From: Ideonella sp. A 288
GTDB taxonomy: Bacteria > Pseudomonadota > Gammaproteobacteria > Burkholderiales > Burkholderiaceae_C
Direction: 5' to 3'
Assembly: GCF_002198735.1 (NCBI RefSeq)
Contig: NZ_MWLO01000125.1
Span: forward strand, 1 to 64,000
DNA length: 64,000 bases
Under the pieces are notes generated by a model. It saw nothing but the letters and a program-made list of their open reading frames with translations, was not told the DNA's origin and searched no databases. Below are positions 15,469 to 24,017 of this stretch, piece after piece. Every line of letters starts with the position of its first letter. The stretch's first letter is position 1. The position numbers and the translations under genes are program-made.

Positions 15469-17063
15469 TCAAGCGTCTGATCGACAAGCTGCTGGGCAAG
15501 CCGCCCAAGGCCGACAAGCCCGAGCGCATCCCCCTGGGCCAGCGCGTCGAGGTGCCGGCGTCGGAACACGGCATCGACCCGGCCCTGGTCGACGAGCGCG
15601 CCGTCAAGGTCGTGCACACGCTCAAGCAGGCGGGCCACCAGGCCTACGTGGTGGGCGGCGCAGTGCGCGACCTGCTGGTGGGCCGGCGGCCGAAGGACTT
15701 CGACGTCGCCACCGACGCCACGCCCGAACAGGTGAAGGCCTTGTTCCGCCGCGCGTTCGTCATCGGCCGGCGCTTCCGGCTGGTGCACGTGATCTTCGGC
15801 CGCGGTCGCGACCACGAGGTGATCGAGGTGTCGACCTTCCGCGCCTACCTCGACTCCAGCGAGGCGACGCAGGTCGGCGGCAACGAGCGCACGTCCAAGG
15901 CCGAACTGGTCGGCCAGGCGCATGCGGTGGATGCCAGTGGCCGCGTGCTGCGCGACAACGTCTGGGGACCGCAGATCGAGGACGCTGCGCGCCGCGACTT
16001 CACCATCAACGCGATGTACTACGACCCCGAGACGCAGATCGTGGTCGACTACCACGGCGGCCTCGCGGACATGAAGAAGAAGCTGCTGCGGCTGATCGGC
16101 GACCCGGCCACGCGCTACCGCGAGGATCCGGTGCGCATCGTGCGCGCCATCCGCTTCGCCGCCAAGCTCGGCTTCGGCTTCGAGCCGCGCACGGGCGCAC
16201 CGATCCAGTCGCTGGCGCCGTTGCTGGCCAATGTGCCGATCTCCCGCCTGTTCGACGAGATGGTCAAGCTGCTGCAGACCGGCCACGCGCTGTCCAGCAT
16301 CGACATGCTGCGCGCGCAGGGCCTGCTGCGCGGCGTCTTCCCGATCCTCGACGCGGTGTACGACGAGCAGCGCAGCACGCCGCAGCACGAGGCCTTCGTC
16401 GAACTGGCCCTGGCCGACACCGACCGTCGCGTCGCCGAGGACAAGCCGGTGGCGCCGAGCTTCCTGCTGGCCTGCCTGCTGTGGCACGACGTGCTGGCCG
16501 GCTGGCGCCAGCGCCAGGCCGATGGCGAGCACCTGGTGCCCGCGCTGCAGCAGGCCATCGACGCCGTGTTCGACGCGCGCGTGGGCGACATCTCCGGCCG
16601 CGGCAAGCTCGGCGCCGACATGCGCGAGATCTGGATGATGCAGACCCGCTTCGAGCGCCGGCAGGCCAACACCGCGTTGTCGCTGATCGAACAGCCGCGC
16701 TTCCGTGCCGGCTTCGACTTCCTGCGGCTGCGCGCCGACGTGGGCGAGGTGCCCGCCGAACTGGCCGAGTGGTGGGAAGACTTCTCGCTCGGCGACGACG
16801 ACGAGCGGGAGGCCCTGCTGGTGGCGGCGCGCGAAGCCCAGCGCCAGGCGCCGCGACGGGTGGCGGCACCGCGCGCCGCGGCCACCTCCACCCAGGAGGC
16901 GGACGCCTCGACGGAGGCGCACGACGACGAGGACGACGACGGCACCAGTGGCGACGCCGAGCCCGCCGGCGAGGCCGCCCCGCGCAAGCGCCGCCGTCGC
17001 CGGCGCAAGCCCTCGGGCGGCGGTGGCGGCAACGTGGAACCCACAGCGGGCGCGGGCGGATGA
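15465..17063 (+). CDS. pcnB: Poly(A) polymerase I
   Basis: A 532-residue class-II nucleotidyltransferase that polyadenylates RNA 3' ends and so promotes decay. The head has GGAVRD at 64-69 and the catalytic DFD at 78-80; RRDFTINAMYYD follows near 177-188 and RYREDPVRIVRAIRFAAKLGF near 221-241. This combination fits PcnB rather than CCA-adding enzyme. The C-terminus is a Pro/Ala/Asp/Glu linker ending in a basic block (RKRRRRRRKPSGGGG), likely for RNA or RNase E contact. The ATG overlaps the HAD-IB stop; the end overlaps folK. Confidence 0.93.
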   Translation: MIKRLIDKLLGKPPKADKPERIPLGQRVEVPASEHGIDPALVDERAVKVVHTLKQAGHQAYVVGGAVRDLLVGRRPKDFDVATDATPEQVKALFRRAFVIGRRFRLVHVIFGRGRDHEVIEVSTFRAYLDSSEATQVGGNERTSKAELVGQAHAVDASGRVLRDNVWGPQIEDAARRDFTINAMYYDPETQIVVDYHGGLADMKKKLLRLIGDPATRYREDPVRIVRAIRFAAKLGFGFEPRTGAPIQSLAPLLANVPISRLFDEMVKLLQTGHALSSIDMLRAQGLLRGVFPILDAVYDEQRSTPQHEAFVELALADTDRRVAEDKPVAPSFLLACLLWHDVLAGWRQRQADGEHLVPALQQAIDAVFDARVGDISGRGKLGADMREIWMMQTRFERRQANTALSLIEQPRFRAGFDFLRLRADVGEVPAELAEWWEDFSLGDDDEREALLVAAREAQRQAPRRVAAPRAAATSTQEADASTEAHDDEDDDGTSGDAEPAGEAAPRKRRRRRRKPSGGGGGNVEPTAGAGG

Positions 17064-17527
17064 GCGTGCGCGCCTGGGTCGGCATCGGCGCCAATCTGGG
17101 CGACGCGCCTGCCACCGTGCGAGAGGCGATCGAGCGCCTGCACGCGCTCGGCCCGGTCGTCGCCTCGCCGCTGTACCGCAGCGCCCCGATCGATGCCTCC
17201 GGGCCCGACTTCATCAACGCGGTGGCGGCGCTCGACACAGCCTTCGAACCCGAGGCGCTGCTGGCGGCGCTGCAGGCGATCGAGGCCGACTTCGGCCGCG
17301 AGCGGCCCTACCGGCATGCCCCGCGCACGCTCGACCTCGACCTGCTGCTGCACGGCGACACGGTCTGGGCGACGCCCACCCTGACCCTGCCGCACCCGCG
17401 CCTGCATCTGCGGGCCTTCGTGCTGCGGCCCCTGCTCGACCTGGCGCCGGGCCTGCACGCGCCGGGCCTCGGCCGACTCGCCGACCACCTGGCAGCCACC
17501 CAAGGTCAATCGCTCGTCGTGCTGTAG
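17060..17527 (+). CDS. folK: 6-hydroxymethyl-7,8-dihydropterin pyrophosphokinase
   Basis: A 155-residue HPPK of folate synthesis. It shows the N-terminal WVGIGANLGD loop, LYRSAPID near residues 39-45, RHAPRTLDLDLLL with the magnesium-binding Asp92 and Asp94, and LTLPHPRLHLRAFVLRPL. The length matches E. coli FolK. The ATG overlaps the pcnB stop by 4 bases; pcnB-folK is a widespread proteobacterial pair. No other folate gene lies in the window. Confidence 0.95.
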   Translation: MSVRAWVGIGANLGDAPATVREAIERLHALGPVVASPLYRSAPIDASGPDFINAVAALDTAFEPEALLAALQAIEADFGRERPYRHAPRTLDLDLLLHGDTVWATPTLTLPHPRLHLRAFVLRPLLDLAPGLHAPGLGRLADHLAATQGQSLVVL

Positions 17528-17535
17528 GCCCCGCC

Positions 17536-17541
17536 TACAAT
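17536..17541 (+). promoter_or_regulatory. -10-like TACAAT upstream of the DUF47-pit operon
   Basis: TACAAT lies 81 bases before the DUF47 ATG in the gap after folK. The -35 position (CTCGTC) is poor. The three TGAC repeats described next lie just downstream of it. Confidence 0.4.
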
Positions 17542-17547
17542 GCTTCC

Positions 17548-17576
17548 GTGACGATCCGATGACGGTTCGATGACAC
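17548..17576 (+). promoter_or_regulatory. Three 11-bp-spaced TGAC repeats, PHO-box-like
   Basis: GTGACG (17548), ATGACG (17559) and ATGACA (17570) recur exactly every 11 bases ahead of a phosphate transport operon. PhoB sites are 11-base-period direct repeats of CTGTCAT, whose complement is ATGACAG, so period and core both fit in the reverse orientation. The position, downstream of the TACAAT, would favour repression if that promoter is real. Confidence 0.4.
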
Positions 17577-17622
17577 CCGCGCGCCGGCCCGACCGGGCCC
17601 GCCCGCTCCCTGGAGATCCCCC

Positions 17623-18270
17623 ATGTTTTTCGGCAAGCTCTTGCCGCGCGAAGGCAATTTCTTCGAGCTTTTCAACGAGCACGGCAAGTACATCGCCGAC
17701 GGCGCGCGATCGTTCATGGGCCTGGTGCAGAACTACAGCGACGCCATCTTGCGCGAGAAGTACACGGCCGAGGTCGACGCCGCCGAGAAGCAGGCCGACC
17801 GCATCACGGCCGAGGTCAACCGCCTGCTGCACAAGACCTTCATCACGCCGATCGACCGCGAGCAGATCCACGGCCTGATCAACGCAATGGACGACATCCT
17901 CGACCTGCTGCAGGACTCGGCCGAGGTGATGGCCCTGTACGACCTGAAAAGCGTCAGCGAGGACGTGCTGCGCCTGGGCGAGATCTCGGCCCGCTGCTGC
18001 GAGCGCGTGCAGCACGCCGTCACGCTGCTGCCCACGATCAGCCAGCCCGCCGTGGCCGAGGCCGCGCTCAAGACCTGCGAGGAGATCGACCGCCTCGAAT
18101 CCGATGCCGACCGGGTGATGCGGTCGGCCATGAGCAAGCTGTTCCGGGACAACATCGACGTGCGCGAGTTGATCAAGCTGAAGGCGGTGTACGAGCACCT
18201 GGAGTCGATCTCCGACCGTTGCGAGGACGTGGCCAACATGATCGAGGGCATCGTCCTCGAGAACTCCTGA
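17623..18270 (+). CDS. DUF47 family PhoU-like regulator of phosphate uptake
   Basis: A 215-residue all-helical protein of the DUF47/PhoU-like family, starting MFFGKLLPREGNFFELFNEH with the repeated E-x-x-x-D metal-binding pattern (ADGARSF; EVDAAEKQADRI near residues 49-60; EEIDRLESDADRV near 151-163). Such proteins are encoded with Pit transporters and are thought to modulate them. The ATG has GGAG 9 bases upstream. Pit follows after 22 bases, so the two form an operon, possibly phosphate-regulated (see the TGAC repeats). Confidence 0.88.
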   Translation: MFFGKLLPREGNFFELFNEHGKYIADGARSFMGLVQNYSDAILREKYTAEVDAAEKQADRITAEVNRLLHKTFITPIDREQIHGLINAMDDILDLLQDSAEVMALYDLKSVSEDVLRLGEISARCCERVQHAVTLLPTISQPAVAEAALKTCEEIDRLESDADRVMRSAMSKLFRDNIDVRELIKLKAVYEHLESISDRCEDVANMIEGIVLENS

Positions 18271-18292
18271 CCCAGGGTCGTCCTCGCTCGCC

Positions 18293-19309
18293 ATGGATTC
18301 CCTCGAGATCAGTTTCTGGGTCGTCGCGATGCTGGTTGTGCTGGCGCTCGCGTTCGACTTCATGAACGGCTTCCACGACGCGGCCAATTCCATCGCCACC
18401 GTCGTCTCCACCGGCGTGCTCAAGCCGCAGCAGGCCGTGCTGTTCGCGGCGTTCTTCAACGTGCTGGCGATCTCGGTGTTCCAGTTGAAGGTGGCGGCCA
18501 CGATCGGCAAGGGCATCGTCGAGCCCGGCGTCGTCGATCACCACGTGGTGTTCGGCGCCCTGCTCGGCGCCATCACCTGGAATGTCATCACGTGGTGGTA
18601 CGGCATCCCCTCGAGTTCATCGCATGCACTCATCGGCGGCATCGTCGGTGCGGTCATCGCCAAGGCCGGTGCGGGCAAGCTCATCGGTGCCGGCGTCATG
18701 AAGACGGTGGCCTTCATCTTCGTGTCGCCCGCGCTCGGCTTCCTGCTCGGCTCGATGATGATGGTGGTCGTGGCCTGGATCTTCCGGCGCACGCCCCCGC
18801 TGCGCGTGGACCGGTGGTTTCGCCGCCTGCAACTGGTGTCGGCCGGCGCCTATTCGCTGGGCCACGGCGGCAACGACGCACAGAAGACCATCGGCATCAT
18901 CTGGATGCTGCTGATCGCCGCCGGCCCGAGCTACGCCGTGGCCAGCGACAAGATGCCGCCGTCCTGGGTGATCTGGTCCTGCTACATCGCCATCGGCCTG
19001 GGCACCATGTTCGGCGGCTGGCGCATCGTCAAGACCATGGGCCAGCGCATCACCAAACTCAAACCGGTGGGCGGCTTCTGTGCCGAAACGGGCGGCGCCA
19101 TGACGCTGTTCATCGCCACGGCGATGGGCATACCGGTATCCACCACGCACACCATCACCGGCGCCATCGTCGGTGTCGGGGCGGTGCGCCACCCGTCGGC
19201 AGTGCGCTGGGGCGTGGCGGGCAACATCGTGTGGGCCTGGGTCTTCACGATCCCGGCGTCGGCCTTCGTGGCCGCTGTGTCCTATTGGGTCAGCCTGAAG
19301 CTGTTCTGA
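18293..19309 (+). CDS. pit: Low-affinity inorganic phosphate transporter Pit
   Basis: A 338-residue PiT-family (PF01384) inner-membrane symporter for phosphate or metal-phosphate. Both halves of the internal duplication carry the family signature: DFMNGFHDAANSIATVVSTG near residues 21-40 and GHGGNDAQKTIGIIWM near 190-205. About ten hydrophobic segments are visible. It is shorter than E. coli PitA (499) but the same size as many betaproteobacterial Pit proteins. It is preceded by its DUF47 partner. Confidence 0.93.
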   Translation: MDSLEISFWVVAMLVVLALAFDFMNGFHDAANSIATVVSTGVLKPQQAVLFAAFFNVLAISVFQLKVAATIGKGIVEPGVVDHHVVFGALLGAITWNVITWWYGIPSSSSHALIGGIVGAVIAKAGAGKLIGAGVMKTVAFIFVSPALGFLLGSMMMVVVAWIFRRTPPLRVDRWFRRLQLVSAGAYSLGHGGNDAQKTIGIIWMLLIAAGPSYAVASDKMPPSWVIWSCYIAIGLGTMFGGWRIVKTMGQRITKLKPVGGFCAETGGAMTLFIATAMGIPVSTTHTITGAIVGVGAVRHPSAVRWGVAGNIVWAWVFTIPASAFVAAVSYWVSLKLF

Positions 19310-19358
19310 TCCCGGCGCACCGGCCATCCGCGATCGAACACGCACGGTGGCGGCGGAA

Positions 19359-19865
19359 TCAGCCCTGCCGACGTTCGGTCTGGTATTCGAAGTACTTCTG
19401 ACCTCCAAAGGCCAGCGTGCCCATCAACACGCCGCCCCCCAGCATCAAGGCCACGACGACACCGATCACCGCCGCCCAGCCGCTGGGCCGCATCGGAACG
19501 CCAGGGCTGAAGCGCGCGGCCCAGCGCTCGTCGGGCGTCAAGCCGATGACGATGGCCGCGAGCATGGCGATCGATAGCATCACGCCGAGCACCGGGATCA
19601 GCAGCCAGGCGGCATGGTCGTCCTGCCCGAGCGTGCGCATGCGGATCACCCCCGCCAGGCCCAGCAGCGTGGGCATCGGGTGCAGCCAGGCCCAGAGGTC
19701 GCGCCGACCGTGCAGGTAGAAGCGGTGCGCGCCGAGGCTGCCCAGCAGCAGCGCCAACCAGGTGGCCAGCGTCTTGGAGCGCGGCGGGCGGCCCGGCGAG
19801 CCTCCACGGGCTTCATGCAGGTCGTGCACCAGGGTGCTGGAGGGGTCGTTGGCAGGTGTTGGCAT
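19359..19865 (-). CDS. TM2 domain-containing membrane protein
   Basis: A 168-residue membrane protein. Residues 35-95 form a TM2 domain: two hydrophobic segments with [20 protein letters not shown], where GxHRFYLG is the usual hallmark. Two more hydrophobic segments follow near 92-115 and 132-155. The ATG at 19865 ([10 protein letters not shown]) is chosen over a TTG seven codons upstream. It converges on pit and is divergent from the rpsP operon. The function is unknown. Confidence 0.8.
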   Translation of the reverse strand: MPTPANDPSSTLVHDLHEARGGSPGRPPRSKTLATWLALLLGSLGAHRFYLHGRRDLWAWLHPMPTLLGLAGVIRMRTLGQDDHAAWLLIPVLGVMLSIAMLAAIVIGLTPDERWAARFSPGVPMRPSGWAAVIGVVVALMLGGGVLMGTLAFGGQKYFEYQTERRQG

Positions 19866-19896
19866 CGAAGGCACTGGCGGGAACAACCTTGCAGTT

Positions 19897-19902
19897 TATA
19901 AT
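19897..19902 (+). promoter_or_regulatory. -10 (TATAAT) of the rpsP-rimM-trmD-rplS operon
   Basis: A perfect TATAAT 151 bases before rpsP, giving a leader of about 145 bases. The -35 region (ACTGGC/TGGCGG) is weak. The leader has no reading frame of interest and could carry regulation of the ribosomal operon. Confidence 0.55.
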
Positions 19903-20052
19903 CGTCGGTTTCGGCGCTGGTCGGTGGGAACACCGGCGTATCTACGGAGCCGAAGCGTGCGGCCGCTGCCTCAGCGCAACCGCGACATGATCGACCTGGA
20001 CTCGAGTGTCTCCTTGTCCAGCCGGTCGCAAACCAAGTTCCGGAAGATCATC

Positions 20053-20316
20053 ATGGTCGTCATTCGACTGGCTCGCGGCGGCGCCAAGAAGCGCCCCTTC
20101 TACAACATCGTGGTGGCCGACTCGCGCGAACGTCGCGACGGTCGCTACCTCGAGCGCGTCGGGTTCTACAACCCGATGGCCGCAGGCGGCGAGCAGCCGC
20201 TGCGCGTGGCGCTGGACCGCGTCAGCTACTGGGCGGGCGTCGGCGCGCAGTTGTCGCCCACCGTCAAGCGCCTGGTCGGCGACGCCGCCAAGGCCCAGGT
20301 CGCTCCCGCGGCCTGA
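20053..20316 (+). CDS. rpsP: 30S ribosomal protein S16
   Basis: An 87-residue small-subunit protein beginning [20 protein letters not shown], the S16 signature, with [16 protein letters not shown] near residues 27-42. The frame is open upstream, but the ATG at 20053 is the invariant family start. First gene of the conserved rpsP-rimM-trmD-rplS operon. Confidence 0.97.
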   Translation: MVVIRLARGGAKKRPFYNIVVADSRERRDGRYLERVGFYNPMAAGGEQPLRVALDRVSYWAGVGAQLSPTVKRLVGDAAKAQVAPAA

Positions 20317-20377
20317 ACGGCGCGGCCTGCCGCACCGATGCGCCGGGCCGTCCGTCCACACTCCAGTTCCATGCCCA

Positions 20378-20397
20378 TGCCAGCCGTTGCGCTGGCA
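20378..20397 (+). promoter_or_regulatory. Hairpin in the rpsP-rimM spacer
   Basis: TGCCAGC-CGTTGC-GCTGGCA is a perfect 7-6-7 stem-loop, with CATGCC/GGCATG outside it that can extend the fold. No T-run follows. In E. coli the rimM-trmD part of this operon is made in much lower amounts than the ribosomal proteins, so structure here may lower rimM translation (inference). Confidence 0.35.
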
Positions 20398-20432
20398 GGC
20401 CGGCATGGACATCGGAACACCGGCCTGTGACC

Positions 20433-21008
20433 ATGGCTGACACCGAACCGCCCTTCCCCGACGATGCCGTCGAGGTCGGACGGGTGCTGGGCCCATGGGG
20501 CATCAAGGGCTTGATCCGGGTCCAGCCCTTCTCGTCTGACCCGAAGGCACTGTTCTCCTCGCGGCGCTGGTTCGTCCAGCCACCGGAGGCGCCAGGCCCC
20601 GTCACCACGCCGATGCCACCGCTGCTGCGCATCAACCAGGCCAAGTCGCATGGCGACAGCGTGATCGCCGGGGCGCAGGAACTGCCCGACCGCAATGCGG
20701 CCGAAGCCATGAAGGGTGCGCGCCTGTTCGTGGCGCGGTCCAGCTTCCCCACCGCCGGTGACGGCGAGTACTACTGGATCGACCTGCTCGGGCTGGACGT
20801 CGTCAACCGCGAAGGTGAAGCCCTTGGCCGCGTGATCGACCTGCTCGACACCGGCGCACACAGCGTGCTGCGGCTGAGACGGCCCGACGCGACCGACGAC
20901 ACACCGCCCGCGACGGCCGAGCGGCTGATCCCGTTCGTGGCCGCCTACATCGACGACGTCGATCTCGCCAAGCGCCGCATCACCGTCGACTGGGGCCTGG
21001 ACTACTGA
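20433..21008 (+). CDS. rimM: Ribosome maturation factor RimM
   Basis: A 191-residue 30S maturation factor that binds S19. The N-terminal domain starts VEVGRVLGPWGIKGLIRVQPFSSDP and the C-terminal PRC-barrel shows YYWIDLLGLDVVNREGEALGRV. The ATG at 20433 (MADTEPPF) is preferred to a GTG two codons earlier. Some 116 bases separate it from rpsP; its end abuts trmD directly. Confidence 0.94.
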   Translation: MADTEPPFPDDAVEVGRVLGPWGIKGLIRVQPFSSDPKALFSSRRWFVQPPEAPGPVTTPMPPLLRINQAKSHGDSVIAGAQELPDRNAAEAMKGARLFVARSSFPTAGDGEYYWIDLLGLDVVNREGEALGRVIDLLDTGAHSVLRLRRPDATDDTPPATAERLIPFVAAYIDDVDLAKRRITVDWGLDY

Positions 21009-21764
21009 ATGCGGTTCGACGTCGTCACGCTCTTCCCGGAGCTGTTCGGCCCGCACCTCACCCAGGGCATCACCCGTCGCGCCTTCGAATCGCGGCAGGT
21101 CGAGGTGCGGCTTTGGCCCCTGCGCGACTTTGCCGAGGACGCCTACCGCCGGGTCGATGACCGACCGTTCGGCGGCGGTCCGGGCATGGTGATGCTGGCC
21201 GAGCCGCTCGAGCGTGCCTTGGCCGCCGTGCACAGCGACCGCGGCGCGATGACCACGGCCCCAGTGATCCATTTCACGCCGACCGGCCGCGCGCTGACCC
21301 AGGCGCTGGTGCGCCAACTGGCCGATGGCTCTGGCGCCGTGCTGCTGTGCGGCCGCTACGAAGGCATCGACCAGCGTGTCATCGACCGCCACGTCACGAT
21401 GGAGGTGAGCCTGGGTGACTTCGTGCTGTCGGGGGGCGAACTGCCGGCGCTGGCCGTGCTCGACGCCGTGGCCCGGCTGCAGCCGGGCGTGCTCACCGCG
21501 CTGTCCCACGAGCAGGACAGCTTCTCGGACGGCCTGCTCGACTGTCCGCACTACAGCCGCCCCGAGGTGCTGCAAACGGCCGAAGGTCCGCTCGCGGTGC
21601 CGGCGGTGTTGTTGTCGGGCCACCACGCCGAGATCGCGCGCTGGCGGCGGGCCCAGTCGGTCACCCTCACCGCGCGGCGAAGGCCCGACCTGATCGAGGC
21701 CGCCCGCGCCGCTGGCAGGTTGAGCGCGGACGACGAACGGACCCTTCGGGCGCTTCAGCTATAA
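21009..21764 (+). CDS. trmD: tRNA (guanine-37-N1)-methyltransferase
   Basis: A 251-residue SPOUT methyltransferase that makes m1G37 in tRNAs and prevents frameshifting. It opens [13 protein letters not shown] and shows the trefoil-knot S-adenosylmethionine site in [13 protein letters not shown] near residues 115-127 and [14 protein letters not shown] near 138-151, plus [13 protein letters not shown] near 52-64. Start and length are standard. Its stop codon lies inside a TATAAT that may serve rplS. Confidence 0.96.
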   Translation: MRFDVVTLFPELFGPHLTQGITRRAFESRQVEVRLWPLRDFAEDAYRRVDDRPFGGGPGMVMLAEPLERALAAVHSDRGAMTTAPVIHFTPTGRALTQALVRQLADGSGAVLLCGRYEGIDQRVIDRHVTMEVSLGDFVLSGGELPALAVLDAVARLQPGVLTALSHEQDSFSDGLLDCPHYSRPEVLQTAEGPLAVPAVLLSGHHAEIARWRRAQSVTLTARRRPDLIEAARAAGRLSADDERTLRALQL

Positions 21765-21765
21765 T
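21760..21765 (+). promoter_or_regulatory. Possible internal promoter (-10 TATAAT) for rplS
   Basis: A perfect TATAAT overlaps the trmD stop codon 69 bases before rplS. No good -35 is seen. An internal promoter would let L19 exceed TrmD, which ribosome stoichiometry needs. Confidence 0.4.
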
Positions 21766-21833
21766 CGAGGGCTTTTCGATCCTCTGCCGGGCCATTTTGA
21801 GCGCCGCCATGATCGCACGCAAGGAGCCTCCTC

Positions 21834-22187
21834 GTGGACCTGATCCGCACTCTCGAACAGGAAGAAATCACCCGGCTTGGCAAGACGATCCCGTCGTTTG
21901 CCCCGGGCGACACCGTGATCGTCAACGTCAACGTGGTCGAAGGCACGCGCAAGCGGGTCCAGGCCTACGAAGGTGTGGTCATCGCCAAGCGCAACCGCGG
22001 CCTCAACAGCAGTTTCATCGTCCGCAAGATCTCCAGCGGCGAAGGCGTGGAACGCACGTTCCAGCTGTACAGCCCGCTGATCGCGACGATCGAAGTCAAG
22101 CGCCGCGGCGACGTGCGCCGGGCCAAGCTGTACTACCTGCGCCAGCGCTCGGGCAAGAGCGCGCGGATCAAGGAAAAGCTGTCCTGA
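21834..22187 (+). CDS. rplS: 50S ribosomal protein L19
   Basis: A 117-residue large-subunit protein at the subunit interface. It shows [30 protein letters not shown] and [18 protein letters not shown], and ends [10 protein letters not shown]. The start is GTG at 21834, with AAGGAG about 8 bases upstream; no ATG fits the family's N-terminus. Last gene of the operon, followed by a strong terminator. Confidence 0.97.
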   Translation: MDLIRTLEQEEITRLGKTIPSFAPGDTVIVNVNVVEGTRKRVQAYEGVVIAKRNRGLNSSFIVRKISSGEGVERTFQLYSPLIATIEVKRRGDVRRAKLYYLRQRSGKSARIKEKLS

Positions 22188-22232
22188 TCGGCACCCGCCG
22201 GCCGGTGGCACCCTGCACCGGCCGACGCGCCC

Positions 22233-22258
22233 GACAAGCCGCCTTCGGGCGGCTTGTC
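22233..22258 (+). terminator. Terminator after rplS
   Basis: GACAAGCCGCC-TTCG-GGCGGCTTGTC is a perfect 11-bp stem with a UUCG tetraloop, followed by TGCTTCT. It lies 46 bases past the rplS stop. The T-run is short, but the stem is very stable. Confidence 0.75.
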
Positions 22259-22272
22259 TGCTTCTGGCGCGC

Positions 22273-22278
22273 TATCCT
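22273..22278 (+). promoter_or_regulatory. -10-like TATCCT 6 nt before the CoA-pyrophosphatase GTG
   Basis: TATCCT ends 6 bases before the GTG at 22285, right after the rplS terminator, with no Shine-Dalgarno between. A promoter is needed here because of the terminator, so a leaderless start is plausible. The -35 is not convincing. Confidence 0.4.
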
Positions 22279-22284
22279 CTGCGG

Positions 22285-22986
22285 GTGAGCAAGCTTCCCC
22301 GCATCGTCGACCCGCACGCCATCCCCGTCGTCGGCATCGACGACCACCTGCCCGCGGTGGCGGCCGACTTGCTGACGCCGCAGGCCGTGCGCCGCCGCTT
22401 CGAGGCCAGGCCCGAGTGGACGCCCGAGATCGCCGGGGACGGCAAGCGCTTCAACCTCGACCGCGAACCCACCGCCGCCTCGGTGCTGGTGCCACTGGTC
22501 ATGCGCGACGACGGCCTCAAGGTGCTGCTGACGCGCCGCACCGATCACCTGCGCGACCATGCCGGACAGATCAGCTTCCCGGGCGGCCGGGCCGAGGAGC
22601 ACGACGACGACGCCGTGGCCACCGCGCTGCGCGAGACCGAGGAGGAAGTCGGGCTGCATCGGGCCCATGTGGACGTGATCGGCGCGCTGCCGCACTACAC
22701 CACGGTGACCAGCTACATCGTCACACCGGTGGTGGCCCTGGTGCGTCCCGACTTCACCCTGGCACTGGACGGCTTCGAGGTGGCCGAGGCCTTCGAGGTG
22801 CCGCTGCAGTTCCTGATGACGCCGGCGCACCACCGTCGTCACGCCTTCGAGATGCTGGGGCAGCAGCGGCAGTTCCTGTCGATGCCGTGGCGTGGCGCCG
22901 GGCCGGACGGTGAACCCAGTGAATACTTCATCTGGGGCGCCACCGCGGCCATGCTGCGCAACCTCTATCGCTTCCTCGCCGCATAG
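22285..22986 (+). CDS. CoA pyrophosphatase (NUDIX hydrolase, NudL-like)
   Basis: A 233-residue NUDIX enzyme of the CoA/acyl-CoA diphosphatase group. The family-specific lead LLTRRTDHLRDHAGQISFPG at 81-100 runs into the Nudix box, GRAEE...RETEEEVGL, ending at residue 124. This lead distinguishes CoA hydrolases from MutT types. The N-terminal 60 residues are longer than in E. coli NudL. The start is GTG at 22285, with a -10-like hexamer 6 bases before it and no ribosome binding site. It is followed by the CbiB-like gene after 31 bases. Confidence 0.88.
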   Translation: MSKLPRIVDPHAIPVVGIDDHLPAVAADLLTPQAVRRRFEARPEWTPEIAGDGKRFNLDREPTAASVLVPLVMRDDGLKVLLTRRTDHLRDHAGQISFPGGRAEEHDDDAVATALRETEEEVGLHRAHVDVIGALPHYTTVTSYIVTPVVALVRPDFTLALDGFEVAEAFEVPLQFLMTPAHHRRHAFEMLGQQRQFLSMPWRGAGPDGEPSEYFIWGATAAMLRNLYRFLAA

Positions 22987-23003
22987 TGCCGAAGGGCGCT
23001 GGG

Positions 23004-23009
23004 TATGAT
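23004..23009 (+). promoter_or_regulatory. -10-like TATGAT 8 nt before the CbiB-like start
   Basis: TATGAT ends 8 bases before the ATG at 23018 with no Shine-Dalgarno between; a transcript from it would be leaderless or nearly so. The -35 is not evident. Confidence 0.4.
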
Positions 23010-23017
23010 GCTCGGCG

Positions 23018-24004
23018 ATGAGCTTCTTCGCCGTCCTGCTGGCCCTGGTGATCGAACAGTTGAAGCCGCTTCCGCGCGACAACTGGATCCACCACGCGCT
23101 GGTGTCCTGGGTTGGCTGGACCGGTCGCAACTTCGACGCCGGCCGTGAACACCATGCGTGGGTGGTGTGGGCCGTGTCGGTGCTCGGGCCGTGCATTGCC
23201 GTGGCCGCGTTGTACCTCGGCATCCAGTACCACAGCCTGATCCTCGCCCTCGGCTTCGACGTGGCAGTGCTCTACCTGACGCTGGGCTTCCGCCAGTTCA
23301 GCCACTACTTCACCGACATCCGCGACGCGCTCGACCGCGGCGACGAACTGGAAGCCCGCCGCCTGCTGGCCGAATGGCGCCACCTGGACGCCAGCGAGCT
23401 GCCGCGCACCGAACTGCTGCGCCATGTCATCGAGCACGCGCTGCTGGCAGCGCACCGGCATGTCTTCGGCGTGTTCTTCTGGTTCGTGCTGCTGTCCACG
23501 CTCGGCCTGGGGCCGGTGGGCGCCGTGCTCTATCGCATGGCCGAGTTCGCCAGCCGCTACTGGACCTACCCCAGCAAGACACTCGGCATGCCGGCCAATG
23601 AGCGGCTGATGCACATCTCGCAGCAGGTCTTCGACCTGATCGACCACGTGCCGTCGCGCCTGACGGCTTTCGGCTTCGCCGTCGTGGGCAACTTCGAGGA
23701 GGCCATCAACAGCTGGCGCCGCGATGCGGCACTGTGGCAGCGGTCGAACGAAGGCGTCATCCTGGCCGCCGCGGCCGGGGCCGTGGGCGTGCAATTGGGC
23801 GGACAGGCCCCGCCGGGGGTCACGCCCGAGCGCTCTCGCACCTTCGAGGCCGGCCCCACGGGCCCGGCCGGTTCGGCCGGCTCGACCGGCGGCACCCCGC
23901 CACTGGCCGATCACCTGCGCAGCGTGGTGGGCCTGGTGTGGCGATCGGTGGTGCTGTGGATGCTGCTGGTGGCCCTGCTGACCCTGGCCAACCTGGTCGG
24001 CTGA
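23018..24004 (+). CDS. CobD/CbiB family membrane protein
   Basis: A 328-residue membrane protein of the CobD/CbiB (AmpE-like) family, starting MSFFAVLLALVIEQLKPLP with hydrophobic segments near 45-80, 145-175 and 300-325. The core ETRHAL-like block (ALDRGDELEARRLLAEWRH near residues 105-123) is divergent from true CbiB. A Gly/Ser/Thr-rich loop near 265-295 is unusual. No cobalamin gene is nearby, so adenosylcobinamide synthesis should not be assumed; an AmpE-like or other role is equally possible. Confidence 0.75.
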   Translation: MSFFAVLLALVIEQLKPLPRDNWIHHALVSWVGWTGRNFDAGREHHAWVVWAVSVLGPCIAVAALYLGIQYHSLILALGFDVAVLYLTLGFRQFSHYFTDIRDALDRGDELEARRLLAEWRHLDASELPRTELLRHVIEHALLAAHRHVFGVFFWFVLLSTLGLGPVGAVLYRMAEFASRYWTYPSKTLGMPANERLMHISQQVFDLIDHVPSRLTAFGFAVVGNFEEAINSWRRDAALWQRSNEGVILAAAAGAVGVQLGGQAPPGVTPERSRTFEAGPTGPAGSAGSTGGTPPLADHLRSVVGLVWRSVVLWMLLVALLTLANLVG

Positions 24005-24017
24005 TCGCGGGCCGGGC

